In this document: piece after piece, positions 18,798 to 26,982 of the stretch
Numbering within the stretch: the first letter of the stretch is position 1
Layout: every line of letters starts with the position of its first letter
Source of the DNA: OLB7 sp966250335
Lineage (GTDB): Bacteria; Bacteroidota; Ignavibacteria; OLB7
NCBI GenBank assembly: GCA_966250335.1
Contig: CBINGZ010000012.1
Coordinates: 1 to 64,000, forward strand
DNA length: 64,000 nt
Direction: 5' to 3'
Position numbers and translations under genes: made by a program
The notes under the pieces: generated by a model
What the model saw: only the letters and a program-made list of their open reading frames with translations
What the model was told of the DNA's origin: nothing
Database searches by the model: none

Positions 18798-19615
18798 CAG
18801 AGAACGCCCCCCGTCCCGAACAGAACTCCGGCACCGTCGCCTGCTCCGTCTGCGGCGCCTCCAACCGTGCGGAGGATGAGAGATGCAGCTCCTGCGGCGA
18901 ACCGCTCGTCGAGGAGAAGGCGGTCGTCGTCGAACGGAGCGAAGCCCCCGTCGAGTTCCGTCGTCCGGGGAGCTCATCGTTCCGCGATTATTTCATCGCC
19001 TCCACGGCCATCCTCGGCATAGCGCTCCTCGCGTTCGTCTTCGCCGGCCCCGAGCCCCCGAGACCGGCGACCGCCGCTCCGGCAGCAGCGGCCGGACACG
19101 AAGGGCACGACCATGACCACGGCGGCGGCGGAGCGCTTCCGGAGGGACATCCCGGTTCCGCCGTCACGCCGGAGCAGCAGCGGAAGATCGCAGAGCTGCA
19201 GGCGAAGGTGCAGCAGAACCCGAACGATTTCGCCCTGAAGCAGGAGCTCGCCTACCTCCTCTTCGACATCAACGAGTGGGGCGAAGCCGTCCCGATCTTC
19301 GAGGATTATCTGAAGGGCCATCCCGGCGACGACAGCACCTCGACGGCGCTGGCGCAATGCTACCTGGCGATGGGGGAATACGATCGCGCCGTCGGCATGC
19401 TGAACGCGATCTATACGAAGTCCCCCAAGTTCCAGCCCGCCTCCTTCACCCTCTTCATGGTCTACTTCTCCAAGAAGAACCGCGACAGCGCCGAGATCTG
19501 GCTGGAGCGGGTGGCCGATGCCGACCCGACGACCCCGTACGGGGTGCGCGCCAAGGAGTTCCTGGATGAGATGCGCGCCGTCAAGGCCGGGCAGGACAGC
19601 ACCAAGGCGTTGTAG
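18794..19615 (+). CDS. Zinc-ribbon, single-helix membrane protein with TPR repeats
   Basis: The 273 residues begin with a zinc ribbon (CSVCG and CSSCG, 12 residues between the two pairs). One membrane helix follows at about 68-88 (FIASTAILGIALLAFVFAGP), then a histidine-rich linker (GHEGHDHDHGGGG). The C-terminal half holds about three TPR-like units (LAYLLFDINEWGEAVPIFED, LAQCYLAMGEYDRAVGML, FSKKNRDSAEIWLERV). The ribbon would lie in the cytoplasm and the TPR part outside it. Function is not recognised; the layout suggests a membrane adaptor, and the His cluster could bind metal. It overlaps the HU stop by 4 bases. Confidence 0.75.
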   Translation: MTENAPRPEQNSGTVACSVCGASNRAEDERCSSCGEPLVEEKAVVVERSEAPVEFRRPGSSSFRDYFIASTAILGIALLAFVFAGPEPPRPATAAPAAAAGHEGHDHDHGGGGALPEGHPGSAVTPEQQRKIAELQAKVQQNPNDFALKQELAYLLFDINEWGEAVPIFEDYLKGHPGDDSTSTALAQCYLAMGEYDRAVGMLNAIYTKSPKFQPASFTLFMVYFSKKNRDSAEIWLERVADADPTTPYGVRAKEFLDEMRAVKAGQDSTKAL

Positions 19616-19733
19616 ACCGGGCCGATCCCCGGAAGATTTTGAAACGAACGGGATGGCCGTTTTTCGATCCCGTTATCGTATATTGGTCGTCTCTGCTGTA
19701 GAACATCCCATACAATTTTAATCGGAGCACGCT

Positions 19734-19829
19734 ATGCCCTGCGGAAAAAAGCGGAAGCGCCATAAAATGGCGACCCACAAGAGGAAGAAGAGACTGCGCA
19801 AGAATCGTCATAAGAAGAAGAACCGCTAG
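19734..19829 (+). CDS. 31-residue basic protein, COX24/AURKAIP1 (mS38)-like
   Basis: ATG at 19734 to TAG at 19827-19829 encodes 31 residues beginning MPCGKKRKRHKMATHKRKKR and ending in a Lys/Arg/His-rich tail. Short proteins with this KRKRHK-ATHKRKKRLRKNRH pattern are annotated in Bacteroidota as AURKAIP1/COX24 domain proteins, related to mitochondrial small-subunit protein mS38, and are probably ribosome-associated. A GGAG lies 7 bases before the ATG, and a terminator hairpin follows 22 bases after the stop. The gene is easily missed because of its length. Confidence 0.8.
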   Translation: MPCGKKRKRHKMATHKRKKRLRKNRHKKKNR

Positions 19830-19851
19830 TTCGGATCTTCGGAAGCTTCTC

Positions 19852-19890
19852 AAGCCCCTGCTCCCGGCCTCGACCGGTGACAGGGGCTTT
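19852..19890 (+). terminator. Terminator hairpin after the 31-residue gene
   Basis: AAGCCCCTG (19852-19860) pairs with CAGGGGCTT (19881-19889); the 20-base loop contains a smaller CCGG pairing. A short T stretch overlaps the end of the stem. Its right arm also holds the -33-like element of the next promoter. Confidence 0.6.
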
Positions 19891-19919
19891 CGTACTACAG
19901 GGGCGTTCCCCTATCTTTG
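19888..19919 (+). promoter_or_regulatory. Bacteroidota-type promoter for the argD-like gene
   Basis: TTTC (19888-19891), 20 bases, then TATCTTTG (19912-19919). The -7 box is a full match to TAnnTTTG and the -33 element matches at 3 of 4 positions. The ATG is 60 bases further on at 19979. Confidence 0.5.
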
Positions 19920-19978
19920 CCGGCCGTCATCAGCCCGCGCCCGGGACCTTCTACCAACGAATCAAAACACCGGAGACG

Positions 19979-21211
19979 ATGAATCTCAGCAGCAGCGAGG
20001 CCGCCACGCGCTCCCTTACGGATCGCGAACAGATACATTTTCTGCAAACCTACAAACGCCTTCCGGTGGAGGTGGACCACGCCGAGGGGATGTACGTCCA
20101 CACGGCCGACGGGACGGTCTATCTCGACTTCCTCGGCGGGATCGCCGTCAACTCGCTGGGGCACTCGCACCCGGGAGTCATCGAGGCGATCGACAGGCAG
20201 GTCCGCCGCTACATGCATCTCTCCAACTACTTCTACCAGGACGCGCAGATCGAGTTCGTCGAGTCCCTCTGCGATATGACCGGCTACGCCCGCGCCTTCC
20301 TGGGGAACAGCGGTTCGGAGGCGGCCGACGGCGCCATCAAGCTCGCCCGCTCGTGGGGGAGCGCCTCCGGTCGGAGCGAGGTGATCGGCTTCTCCGGCGG
20401 CTTCCACGGCAGAACCTTCGGCGCCCTCTCGATCATGGACAAGCCCCGCTACAAGGATGGCATGGGCCCCTTCCTCGGCGACGCGCGGGTGATCCCCTAC
20501 AACGATCCCGACGCGCTCCGCCGGGCGGTGAACGACACCACCTGCGCCCTCTTCGTCGAGTTTCTTCAGGGAGAGGGGGGCATCCGGTGGGCGACGAAGG
20601 AGTTCATCGAGACGATCTTCGAGCTGAAGGCAAAGCACGGCTTCCTGGTGGTCGCCGACGAGGTGCAGGCGGGGGGCGGCAGGACGGGAGACTTCTTCTC
20701 GTTCGAACGCTACGGCGTCCGCCCCGACATCGTCACCCTCGCCAAGGGTGTGGGAGGGGGATTGCCTCTGAGTGCGATATTGACGACCGAAGAACTGGGA
20801 ACCGTCTGGTCGGCCGGTCAGCACGGCTCGACCTTCGGCGGCAATGCGGTATCGTGCGCGGCGGGAAAGGTTCTGCTGGAGGCGCTCGGGAACGGACTGC
20901 AGGAGCATGTCCGGGAGATGGGTGAGTATACGCTTACGGCACTTCGCGCTCTGGCCGGGGAGTTTCCGGAACTGGTGACCGACGTGCGCGGCGGCGGCGC
21001 GATGATCGGCATGGAGCTCGCCCACCCCTCCGCCCCGTTCGTCGACGCGCTCCTGGAACGGAAGATCATCGTCAACTCGACGAGCGAGAACGTGCTGCGG
21101 CTCCTCCCCCCCTTCATCGTTCAGCGTGAGCATGTCGACAGGCTGGTCGAGGAGATCCGCGGATGCTTCATCGCCTTCAACGAGAACGAGGCGGCACGGA
21201 CGGGGGGATAA
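19979..21211 (+). CDS. argD: Acetylornithine aminotransferase-like class III aminotransferase
   Basis: A 410-residue PLP enzyme of fold type I. It has GGIAVNSLGHSHPGVIEAI, the cofactor loop NSGSEAADGAIKLAR, the catalytic-acid region VADEVQAGGGRTG and the Schiff-base lysine in TLAKGVGGGLPLSAI. QHGSTFGGNAVSCAA completes the class III pattern. The ArgD reaction converts N-acetylornithine and 2-oxoglutarate to N-acetylglutamate semialdehyde in arginine synthesis. Ornithine or succinylornithine aminotransferase activity cannot be excluded, since no other arg genes are nearby. GGAG is 4 bases before the chosen ATG; a longer in-frame reading would run into the promoter. Confidence 0.85.
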   Translation: MNLSSSEAATRSLTDREQIHFLQTYKRLPVEVDHAEGMYVHTADGTVYLDFLGGIAVNSLGHSHPGVIEAIDRQVRRYMHLSNYFYQDAQIEFVESLCDMTGYARAFLGNSGSEAADGAIKLARSWGSASGRSEVIGFSGGFHGRTFGALSIMDKPRYKDGMGPFLGDARVIPYNDPDALRRAVNDTTCALFVEFLQGEGGIRWATKEFIETIFELKAKHGFLVVADEVQAGGGRTGDFFSFERYGVRPDIVTLAKGVGGGLPLSAILTTEELGTVWSAGQHGSTFGGNAVSCAAGKVLLEALGNGLQEHVREMGEYTLTALRALAGEFPELVTDVRGGGAMIGMELAHPSAPFVDALLERKIIVNSTSENVLRLLPPFIVQREHVDRLVEEIRGCFIAFNENEAARTGG

Positions 21212-21235
21212 GTCCCCCCGTGGCCGGGAAATCTT

Positions 21236-22774
21236 CTACAGCTCGTCCTCGTCGTCGAATCTTCCCTGTCCCAGGAAGATCGATCCGATCATATCGCGAT
21301 AACTGGTCCTTCCATCGAGTTCCTCCTTCGCGATCTTCGAGTTCTGATGCAGGCCGTCGAGCACGAACTCCATGCCGGTGGCGACCTCGTGCGGGTTGTT
21401 CCTGTCCAGGGGGAGATGCGACAGGGTCATCTCCTTCAGTCCGGGGACGCGATCGAGCTCGCGGCGGTACGCCTCGAACGGCATCGAGTCGCGCAGCTCC
21501 AGCGAATGGCCGTCGCTGAACCACTTGAGGATGCCGGCGTAGGGATCGGCGGGGGGCTGCTTCCCCTTCTCCCCGGTCCGTCTGGGACGGTCGAGCGGGT
21601 TCGGGAAGTAGATCGCGAACACTTCCCGTACCGCCTTCCCCACAAGCGCCCGCGCTACCTTGATCGGCCCCTCCTGCTCCCCTTCGAACACCAGCTCGAC
21701 CTTGCCGGTGATCCCCGGGAGCGCATGGTGGAGATCGATGATTCTGGGGACGATGACCCCGTCGCCGCCGATGATGGCGCGACGCTCGGCGTTCGAGATC
21801 AGCGCCTCCATGGTGGAGATCGTCATGCGGGCGGAGACGCCCGACTGCTGGTCGACGAACTCCGATTTCCGGGCGTTGACGGCGACCATCTCCACGATCT
21901 GCTCGATATATTCGGGCATGATCAGCGTGCCGTCGGTCTCTCGCGCGGTCCACGCCTCCTGCCGGGTGATCGCGATGCCGTGTTCGAGCGTGCGGGGATA
22001 GTGGGTCAGGATCTGCGAGTCGATACGATCCTTCAGCGGGGTGATGATCGAGCCGCGGTTGGTGTAATCCTGCGGGTTGGCCGTGAAGACGATCAGCAGG
22101 TCGAGGGGAATCCTGACGTTGAAACCTCGTATCTGGATATCCTTTTCCTGCATGATGTTGAAGAGTCCCACCTGGATGCGGGGCTGAAGATCGGGGAGCT
22201 CGTTGATCACGAAGATGCCGCGGTTCGTCCTCGGGATGATCCCGAAATGGATCGCCCCTTCGTGCGAGTAGGTCAGCCGCTGGTGCGCCGCCTTGATCGG
22301 GTCGATGTCGCCGATCAGGTCGGCGATCGTCACATCGGGGGTGGCGAGCTTCTCGCCGTAGCGCTGGCTGCGGCCGATCCATTCGATCGGGGTGTCGTCG
22401 CCGTGGGTGCGGATCAGCTCCCGTCCGTGATGGCTGATCGGGGCGAACGGGTCGTCGTTCACCTCGGTCCCGGCGATCACCGGGATATACTCGTCGAGCA
22501 GATCGGGGAGCATCCGGGCAAGACGGGTCTTGGCCTGGCCGCGGAGCCCTAGAAAGAGGATGTCGTGCTTGGCGAGAACGGCGTTCACCAGTTCGGGGAT
22601 GACGGTCTCCTCGAACCCGACGATCCCCCTGAAGAGCTCGTCCCCCTCACGGAGCCGTCGGATCAGATTCCGCCGCATCTCCTCCTTGACCGGAAGCACT
22701 TCGTAGCCCGAGGCCTTGAGCTCGCCGAGCGTGCGTGGCCGATGCGATTGCGATATATGCGTATGGTTTGACAT
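21236..22774 (-). CDS. MoxR/magnesium-chelatase-type AAA+ ATPase
   Basis: A 512-residue cytoplasmic AAA+ protein. The Walker A region is GLRGQAKT (76-83), a known variant of GxxGxGKT. The Walker B region reads GIFVINELPDL, with NE instead of the usual DE. LLIVFTANPQDYTNRG is sensor 1, and RIDSQILTHYP follows. These proteins normally remodel targets together with a vWA-domain partner, as in magnesium chelatase BchI/BchD. No vWA gene is adjacent; the nearest is the BatA gene 16 kb away. The ATG at 22774 faces the divergent glycosyltransferase gene across 34 bases. Confidence 0.82.
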   Translation of the reverse strand: MSNHTHISQSHRPRTLGELKASGYEVLPVKEEMRRNLIRRLREGDELFRGIVGFEETVIPELVNAVLAKHDILFLGLRGQAKTRLARMLPDLLDEYIPVIAGTEVNDDPFAPISHHGRELIRTHGDDTPIEWIGRSQRYGEKLATPDVTIADLIGDIDPIKAAHQRLTYSHEGAIHFGIIPRTNRGIFVINELPDLQPRIQVGLFNIMQEKDIQIRGFNVRIPLDLLIVFTANPQDYTNRGSIITPLKDRIDSQILTHYPRTLEHGIAITRQEAWTARETDGTLIMPEYIEQIVEMVAVNARKSEFVDQQSGVSARMTISTMEALISNAERRAIIGGDGVIVPRIIDLHHALPGITGKVELVFEGEQEGPIKVARALVGKAVREVFAIYFPNPLDRPRRTGEKGKQPPADPYAGILKWFSDGHSLELRDSMPFEAYRRELDRVPGLKEMTLSHLPLDRNNPHEVATGMEFVLDGLHQNSKIAKEELDGRTSYRDMIGSIFLGQGRFDDEDEL

Positions 22775-22808
22775 TGCCGCTCTCCGGGGTTCGATGATTC
22801 AATGTGAG

Positions 22809-23810
22809 ATGAATAATATACTTGTGATCCGTTTCAGTTCCGCGGGAGATATCATCCTTACCTCTCTCTTTATGAGAGCGTTACGGAGGCGATTCCCGCA
22901 GGCGAAGATCCATTTCGCCGTCAGACGGGAGTTCCTCCCGCTGGTGGAACACTCCCCATGCGTCGACCGGGTGATCGCCGTCGAGCGGGGGGACGGTCTG
23001 CGCGACCTGGCCCGCCTGAAGTCGCGCCTGATGGCCGACGTTCGCGGCGACTACGACATTGTATTCGACCTCCACGATTCTCTCCGCAGCCGCTATTTCA
23101 GGTTCGCCCTCGGAAAGGAGCTGGCCGTGGTCCGCAAGCCGACGCTGAAGAAACGGCTGCTGGTGCGGTTCAAAAAGAACCTCCTCCGCCCGATCGTCCC
23201 GATCCCCGAGCTCTACCTTGCCGTCGGCGCCCCGTACGGCGTGACGAACGACGGGAAGGGACTCGATCTCCACCTGGGCACATCGTGGTCGCCGATCGCC
23301 GCGATCGAGGGACGCCCCACCGTGGCGCTCGCCCCCGGCTCGCAGCACGCCACCAAGCAGTGGCCTGCGGAACGATACGCGGCGCTCGGCACCCTCCTGG
23401 CCGACCGGCTCGACGCGCGCATCGTGCTGCTGGGAAGTCCCGGGGAGAGAGATCTCTGCGGAGAGATCGCCTCGCGAATCAAAGGGGAAACGATCAACCT
23501 GGCCGGCCGCACCACCCTTCTTGAAGCCGCCGCCGCCCTCGACGCCTGCGACGCGCTCGTCTCCAACGACTCCGCCCTCGCCCACGTCGCCGCCGCCCGG
23601 AAGCGCCCGGTGGCGGCAATCTTCGGATCAACGGTTCAGGAGTTCGGCTTCGCCCCGTACGGCACACGATCGATCGTAGTGGAGAACGAGGGCCTCTACT
23701 GCCGCCCCTGCACAACGATAGGCCGCGAGAGCTGTCCGGAGAAGCATTTCAGGTGCATGATCGATCTGGAGGTGGAGCGGGTGTATGAGGGGGTTGCGGG
23801 GTTGATGTGA
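22809..23810 (+). CDS. Family 9 glycosyltransferase (heptosyltransferase-like)
   Basis: A 333-residue GT-B protein starting MNNILVIRFSSAGDIILTS, the usual start of lipopolysaccharide heptosyltransferases. The C-terminal nucleotide-sugar-binding half has VALAPGSQHATKQWP, NLAGRTTLLEAAAALDACDA and LVSNDSALAHVA, then a Cys-containing tail (YCRPCTTIGRESCPEKHFRC). It probably adds a heptose to a lipid-linked core on the inner face of the membrane, in line with the heptose genes at 26-29 kb. The start at 22809 was chosen from the family N-terminus. Confidence 0.87.
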   Translation: MNNILVIRFSSAGDIILTSLFMRALRRRFPQAKIHFAVRREFLPLVEHSPCVDRVIAVERGDGLRDLARLKSRLMADVRGDYDIVFDLHDSLRSRYFRFALGKELAVVRKPTLKKRLLVRFKKNLLRPIVPIPELYLAVGAPYGVTNDGKGLDLHLGTSWSPIAAIEGRPTVALAPGSQHATKQWPAERYAALGTLLADRLDARIVLLGSPGERDLCGEIASRIKGETINLAGRTTLLEAAAALDACDALVSNDSALAHVAAARKRPVAAIFGSTVQEFGFAPYGTRSIVVENEGLYCRPCTTIGRESCPEKHFRCMIDLEVERVYEGVAGLM

Positions 23811-23847
23811 TGTTGGTGGAGAGTTGATTCGGTACGTTGTTCCTTTC

Positions 23848-25191
23848 TCACATCCTCTTCACTCTTTCCTCAAGATCTCGCGGCACGATAAAACCCAGCG
23901 CCTTCCCCTGTTTCTCCTGTTCGAGCAGGCCTAGACCGGCCAGCCCAAGAAGATCGCTTCTCGATGTATGATAACTAACTCCGTGCGCGGTCATATGGGA
24001 TGCTATCGTATAGGAGAATCGCGGATTTCTCATCGCATGATTCAGCACCTCGATCTGCCGATGGTTGAGACGTGAGCGCATCGATCGCGACGTCTGAAGC
24101 ATGGCGCGGGTGCGATCCAGTTCCTCGCTCTTCCGGCCGAGGTATTCCTGAAGCTCGGCTATCGCGCGGCCGATAACGTCCAGTTGATCGAGGATGAAAT
24201 AGGTGGTGTCGTTCTCGTCGGTCTCGGTGTAGAGAAACGAGCGGGCGTATTTGCTCGGTCGCCTCCTGATGATGCTGGAGATGGAAAGGAATTCGATCAG
24301 CCGGTAGTTCCTGCTGGCCGCCGACCAGTAGAAAAGGGCACGTGCGGTCCGCCCGTTCCCGTCGATGAAAGGATGGTCGTATGCAAGCCAGAAGTGCAGG
24401 AGAAGGGATCGGATGATCGGATGAAGATATTCCCTGTCCGACCCGGCGTTCGCGAACCGGCACATCCGCTTCAACCGTTCGGGGAGTTCACCTGCGGCCG
24501 GAGGGGTATGAAGCACCGTCTGATCCCGATGATCGACGACCTGAATCCGGTCGGCGCCTGTTCGAAGCAGTCCCCCTGCCTCCCCCCTATCGAGTGTCCC
24601 CTCGGTCAGAATCCGATGCAGTTCGAAGATGATCTCCGGCGTCAGACTCTCATGCCGTACTTCCCGCACGAACTCCATCGCCCTGTAGTTGTTCAGGATC
24701 ATCCGTTCCGATTTCGTCCGCGGACCACGGCCGCGCAGGATCATCTCCTTCGCAACCTGCCGGGTCGTCGACGCCCCTTCGAGCTGACTCGACGTGATCG
24801 CCTCCTCCATGAGCGAATGAAGGAGAAAGGAATCTCTCTCTCCCTTCCCCTCTCCAGGGATCGAGCCTCCCCCCCGAGCATCGATTTCACTCAGCATACG
24901 ATACATCTCGTCGACGTTCACGTAGTGGAACGGAATGCCGTTCACATCGGAGAGAGGGAGCATACGCCTGAGGAGCGCGCGCGCCGTCTTGATCCCGAAC
25001 CACCATTCCTCATGTGTGAGACCATCAGGTGGTTTGAGATGTCGAAGCACGGTCCAGTGACGATAACGACCTTCCGGCGCGGGACCGATACTCGCCGCCG
25101 CAAGCTTCAGGAGAAGATCTACGGCATCACCGCGCGAGGCCAGCGACGCGGCCAAGTCGGCGAGCCGAGGGGGCTGTACCGGGATTCTCAT
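23848..25191 (-). CDS. Fic-domain AMP-transferase with N-terminal inhibitory motif and C-terminal HTH
   Basis: The 447 residues carry the Fic motif HPFIDGNGR (273-281), with all catalytic residues intact, so nucleotide transfer (usually AMP) onto a protein hydroxyl is expected. An inhibitory helix SSQLEG (134-139) fits the (S/T)xxxE(G/N) pattern of class II Fic proteins. The C-terminus (about 375-440: HRQIEVLNHAMRNPRFSYTI, SYHTSRSDLLGLAGLGLLE) looks like a winged helix-turn-helix. No antitoxin gene is adjacent, consistent with internal inhibition. A perfect 11-base inverted repeat lies 53 bases upstream in an unusually AT-rich stretch. Confidence 0.9.
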   Translation of the reverse strand: MRIPVQPPRLADLAASLASRGDAVDLLLKLAAASIGPAPEGRYRHWTVLRHLKPPDGLTHEEWWFGIKTARALLRRMLPLSDVNGIPFHYVNVDEMYRMLSEIDARGGGSIPGEGKGERDSFLLHSLMEEAITSSQLEGASTTRQVAKEMILRGRGPRTKSERMILNNYRAMEFVREVRHESLTPEIIFELHRILTEGTLDRGEAGGLLRTGADRIQVVDHRDQTVLHTPPAAGELPERLKRMCRFANAGSDREYLHPIIRSLLLHFWLAYDHPFIDGNGRTARALFYWSAASRNYRLIEFLSISSIIRRRPSKYARSFLYTETDENDTTYFILDQLDVIGRAIAELQEYLGRKSEELDRTRAMLQTSRSMRSRLNHRQIEVLNHAMRNPRFSYTIASHMTAHGVSYHTSRSDLLGLAGLGLLEQEKQGKALGFIVPRDLEERVKRM

Positions 25192-25243
25192 GCTGCTTCC
25201 CCACGATTACGTGATGAGATCGACGCGGAGGCAAGCTAGAGAT

Positions 25244-25274
25244 ACGTTTATAATTTTCAAATCATTATAAACGT
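25244..25274. promoter_or_regulatory. Inverted repeat upstream of the fic gene
   Basis: ACGTTTATAAT (25244-25254) and ATTATAAACGT (25264-25274) are perfect 11-base arms separated by 9 bases. The stretch is AT-rich in a GC-rich window and lies at the expected promoter position of the leftward fic gene, so it is a good operator candidate. Confidence 0.5.
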
Positions 25275-25329
25275 TTTATACACATCCCACGATATTCCCT
25301 TCGAAGATCAGGCAGGCTGTAAACGACAA

Positions 25330-25358
25330 GGGCGCGAAACCTCTCCGAGTTCGCGCCC
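25330..25358 (-). terminator. Terminator at the end of the leftward polysaccharide operon
   Basis: On the minus strand, GGGCGCGAA (25358-25350) pairs with TTCGCGCCC (25338-25330) around an 11-base loop and is followed by TTGTCGTTT. It lies 24 bases after the aldo/keto reductase stop, the last gene of the 25.4-39 kb series. Confidence 0.6.
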
Positions 25359-25381
25359 CCTGTTCAGCTTACCTCCATTCC

Positions 25382-26350
25382 CTACCACGCATACGCCTCC
25401 GGCGCCTCCCCTCCCGGGCCGGGCCAGATCTCGTCAAGGCGCTTCATCGTCTCCTCGTCGAGACGCAGGTCGAGGGCGGCGACGTTTCCCTTCAACTGCT
25501 CAAGGGTGCGGGGGCCGATGATCGGTGAGGCGACGGCGGGGTTCGCCAGCACCCAGGCGAGCGCCACGTCGGCGGGGGGGTGGCCGATCTCGGCGCAGAG
25601 AGCCTCGTACTGCTCCACCTTCGGGCGGAGACGCTCCAGGGAGTTGCGGATGCCGGGGCTTGTGCGGCGGCCCGATTCGGGGGAGTCGAGGATTCCGGCG
25701 AGCAGACCGCCCCCGAGAGGACTCCACGGAATCAGCCCGACACCGAGCGCCCTGCATGCCGGTATCACCTCGAGTTCGATATGACGGTTGCGGAGGCTGT
25801 AGATGCTCTGCTCGGAGACGAGCCCGAGAAAATTCCGTTGCGCCGCGATATGGTTCGCCTGCACGATGTTCCAGGCGGCGAAGTTGCTGCTCCCGACGTA
25901 GATCACCTTCCCCTGGGCGACCAGCGTCTCCATCGCCTGCCAGATCTCCTCCCACGGGGTCGTCCGCTCCACATGGTGCATCTGGTAGAGATCGATATGA
26001 TCGGTCCTGAGGCGCCGCAGACTATCCTCGCAGGCGCGACGGATATGATAGGCCGACAGCCCTCTGTCGTTGACCCCCTCCCCCGCCCTGCCGTAGACCT
26101 TCGTCGCCAGCACGATCCTCTCGCGGCGCCCTCCCTTGTCGAGCCAGCGCCCGATGATCTCCTCGGTCGCCCCGAGCCCTGCCGAGCCGCCGTAGACGTT
26201 GGCCGTATCGAAGAAGTTGATCCCCAGATCGAGCGCCGTGTCCATGATCTCATAGCTCTTCGGCTCGGTCGCCTGGGGACCGAAATTCATCGTACCGAGA
26301 CAGAGTCGACTCACCTTGAGACCTGTCCGGCCGAGCTGCACGTATTCCAT
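25382..26350 (-). CDS. Aldo/keto reductase
   Basis: A 322-residue TIM-barrel NADPH-dependent reductase. It starts MEYVQLGRTGLKVSRLCLGT and shows the catalytic tetrad regions: Asp and Tyr in FFDTANVYGG, Lys in VLATKVYG, His in DLYQMHHVE. SNFAAWNI and ASPIIGPRTLEQL are further family phrases. It would reduce a carbonyl of an aldehyde or keto-sugar. As the last gene in the series it may reduce a keto intermediate of sugar synthesis, but this class is also common in general metabolism. The start is 39 bases after the gmhA stop. Confidence 0.9.
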   Translation of the reverse strand: MEYVQLGRTGLKVSRLCLGTMNFGPQATEPKSYEIMDTALDLGINFFDTANVYGGSAGLGATEEIIGRWLDKGGRRERIVLATKVYGRAGEGVNDRGLSAYHIRRACEDSLRRLRTDHIDLYQMHHVERTTPWEEIWQAMETLVAQGKVIYVGSSNFAAWNIVQANHIAAQRNFLGLVSEQSIYSLRNRHIELEVIPACRALGVGLIPWSPLGGGLLAGILDSPESGRRTSPGIRNSLERLRPKVEQYEALCAEIGHPPADVALAWVLANPAVASPIIGPRTLEQLKGNVAALDLRLDEETMKRLDEIWPGPGGEAPEAYAW

Positions 26351-26389
26351 GATCGTCGCGTTCCTTATCGTCGGATGTTGATGCCGGCG

Positions 26390-26980
26390 CTACGCCGAGG
26401 CCGCGGTCGCCGTCTCCTGCCGCATCTTCTCCTGCAGGCGGAGCACGGTATAGTGGAAGACCACCGAATGGATGCTCTCCGCCGTACACATATCGTTCAG
26501 CGGCACATGCACGCACTCGTGGACCATCGTCCGCAGCGCCCCCCCGGAGAACCCGGTAACACCGATCGTCTTCAGACCGTTCGCGTTCGCATACTCGGTT
26601 GCGCGAAGAATGTTCGGGCTGTTCCCCGAGCCTGAGATCGCCACCAGAAGATCCCCCTCGCGGCAGAAGGTCCGGAGCTGCTGGACGAAGATCTGATCGT
26701 ATCCCTCGTCATTCCCCAGCGCCGAGATGAACGCCGTGTTGTCGGTCAGGGAGAGCGCCCTGATCCTCCGCTCCTGCGACATATCGCGGCAGGTTCCCTT
26801 TGCCAGATCCTGGGCGAAGTGGCTGGCGTTGGCGGCCGAGCCGCCGTTCCCCACCACGAAGACCGTGGCGCCGCGGGTGTAGGCGTCGTGGAGGGAGTCG
26901 ATCAGTCGTTCGATCTCATCCTCGCTGACGGAGGCAAGCGCCCGCTCGGTATACTCGCGATACTCCGAAAAATTCATCAT
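26390..26980 (-). CDS. gmhA: Sedoheptulose 7-phosphate isomerase
   Basis: A 196-residue SIS-domain protein that converts sedoheptulose 7-phosphate to D-glycero-D-manno-heptose 7-phosphate. It has the phosphosugar-binding VVGNGGSAANASHFAQDL, the second sugar-phosphate loop AISGSGNSPNILRATEYA and the closing CTAESIHSVVFHY. It directly follows hddA with a 2-base gap, which supports GmhA over other SIS isomerases. An alternative start is Met2. Confidence 0.9.
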   Translation of the reverse strand: MMNFSEYREYTERALASVSEDEIERLIDSLHDAYTRGATVFVVGNGGSAANASHFAQDLAKGTCRDMSQERRIRALSLTDNTAFISALGNDEGYDQIFVQQLRTFCREGDLLVAISGSGNSPNILRATEYANANGLKTIGVTGFSGGALRTMVHECVHVPLNDMCTAESIHSVVFHYTVLRLQEKMRQETATAASA

Positions 26981-26982
26981 GG

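Noticed and set aside
19581..19853. 90-residue minus-strand reading with a hydrophobic start
   Set aside because: It lies antisense to the TPR gene end, the 31-residue gene and its ribosome-binding site; no conserved features.
21200..21221. ACGGGGGG / CCCCCCGT hairpin around the argD-like stop codon
   Set aside because: The stem is good but no T-run follows on either strand, so a terminator call is not supported.
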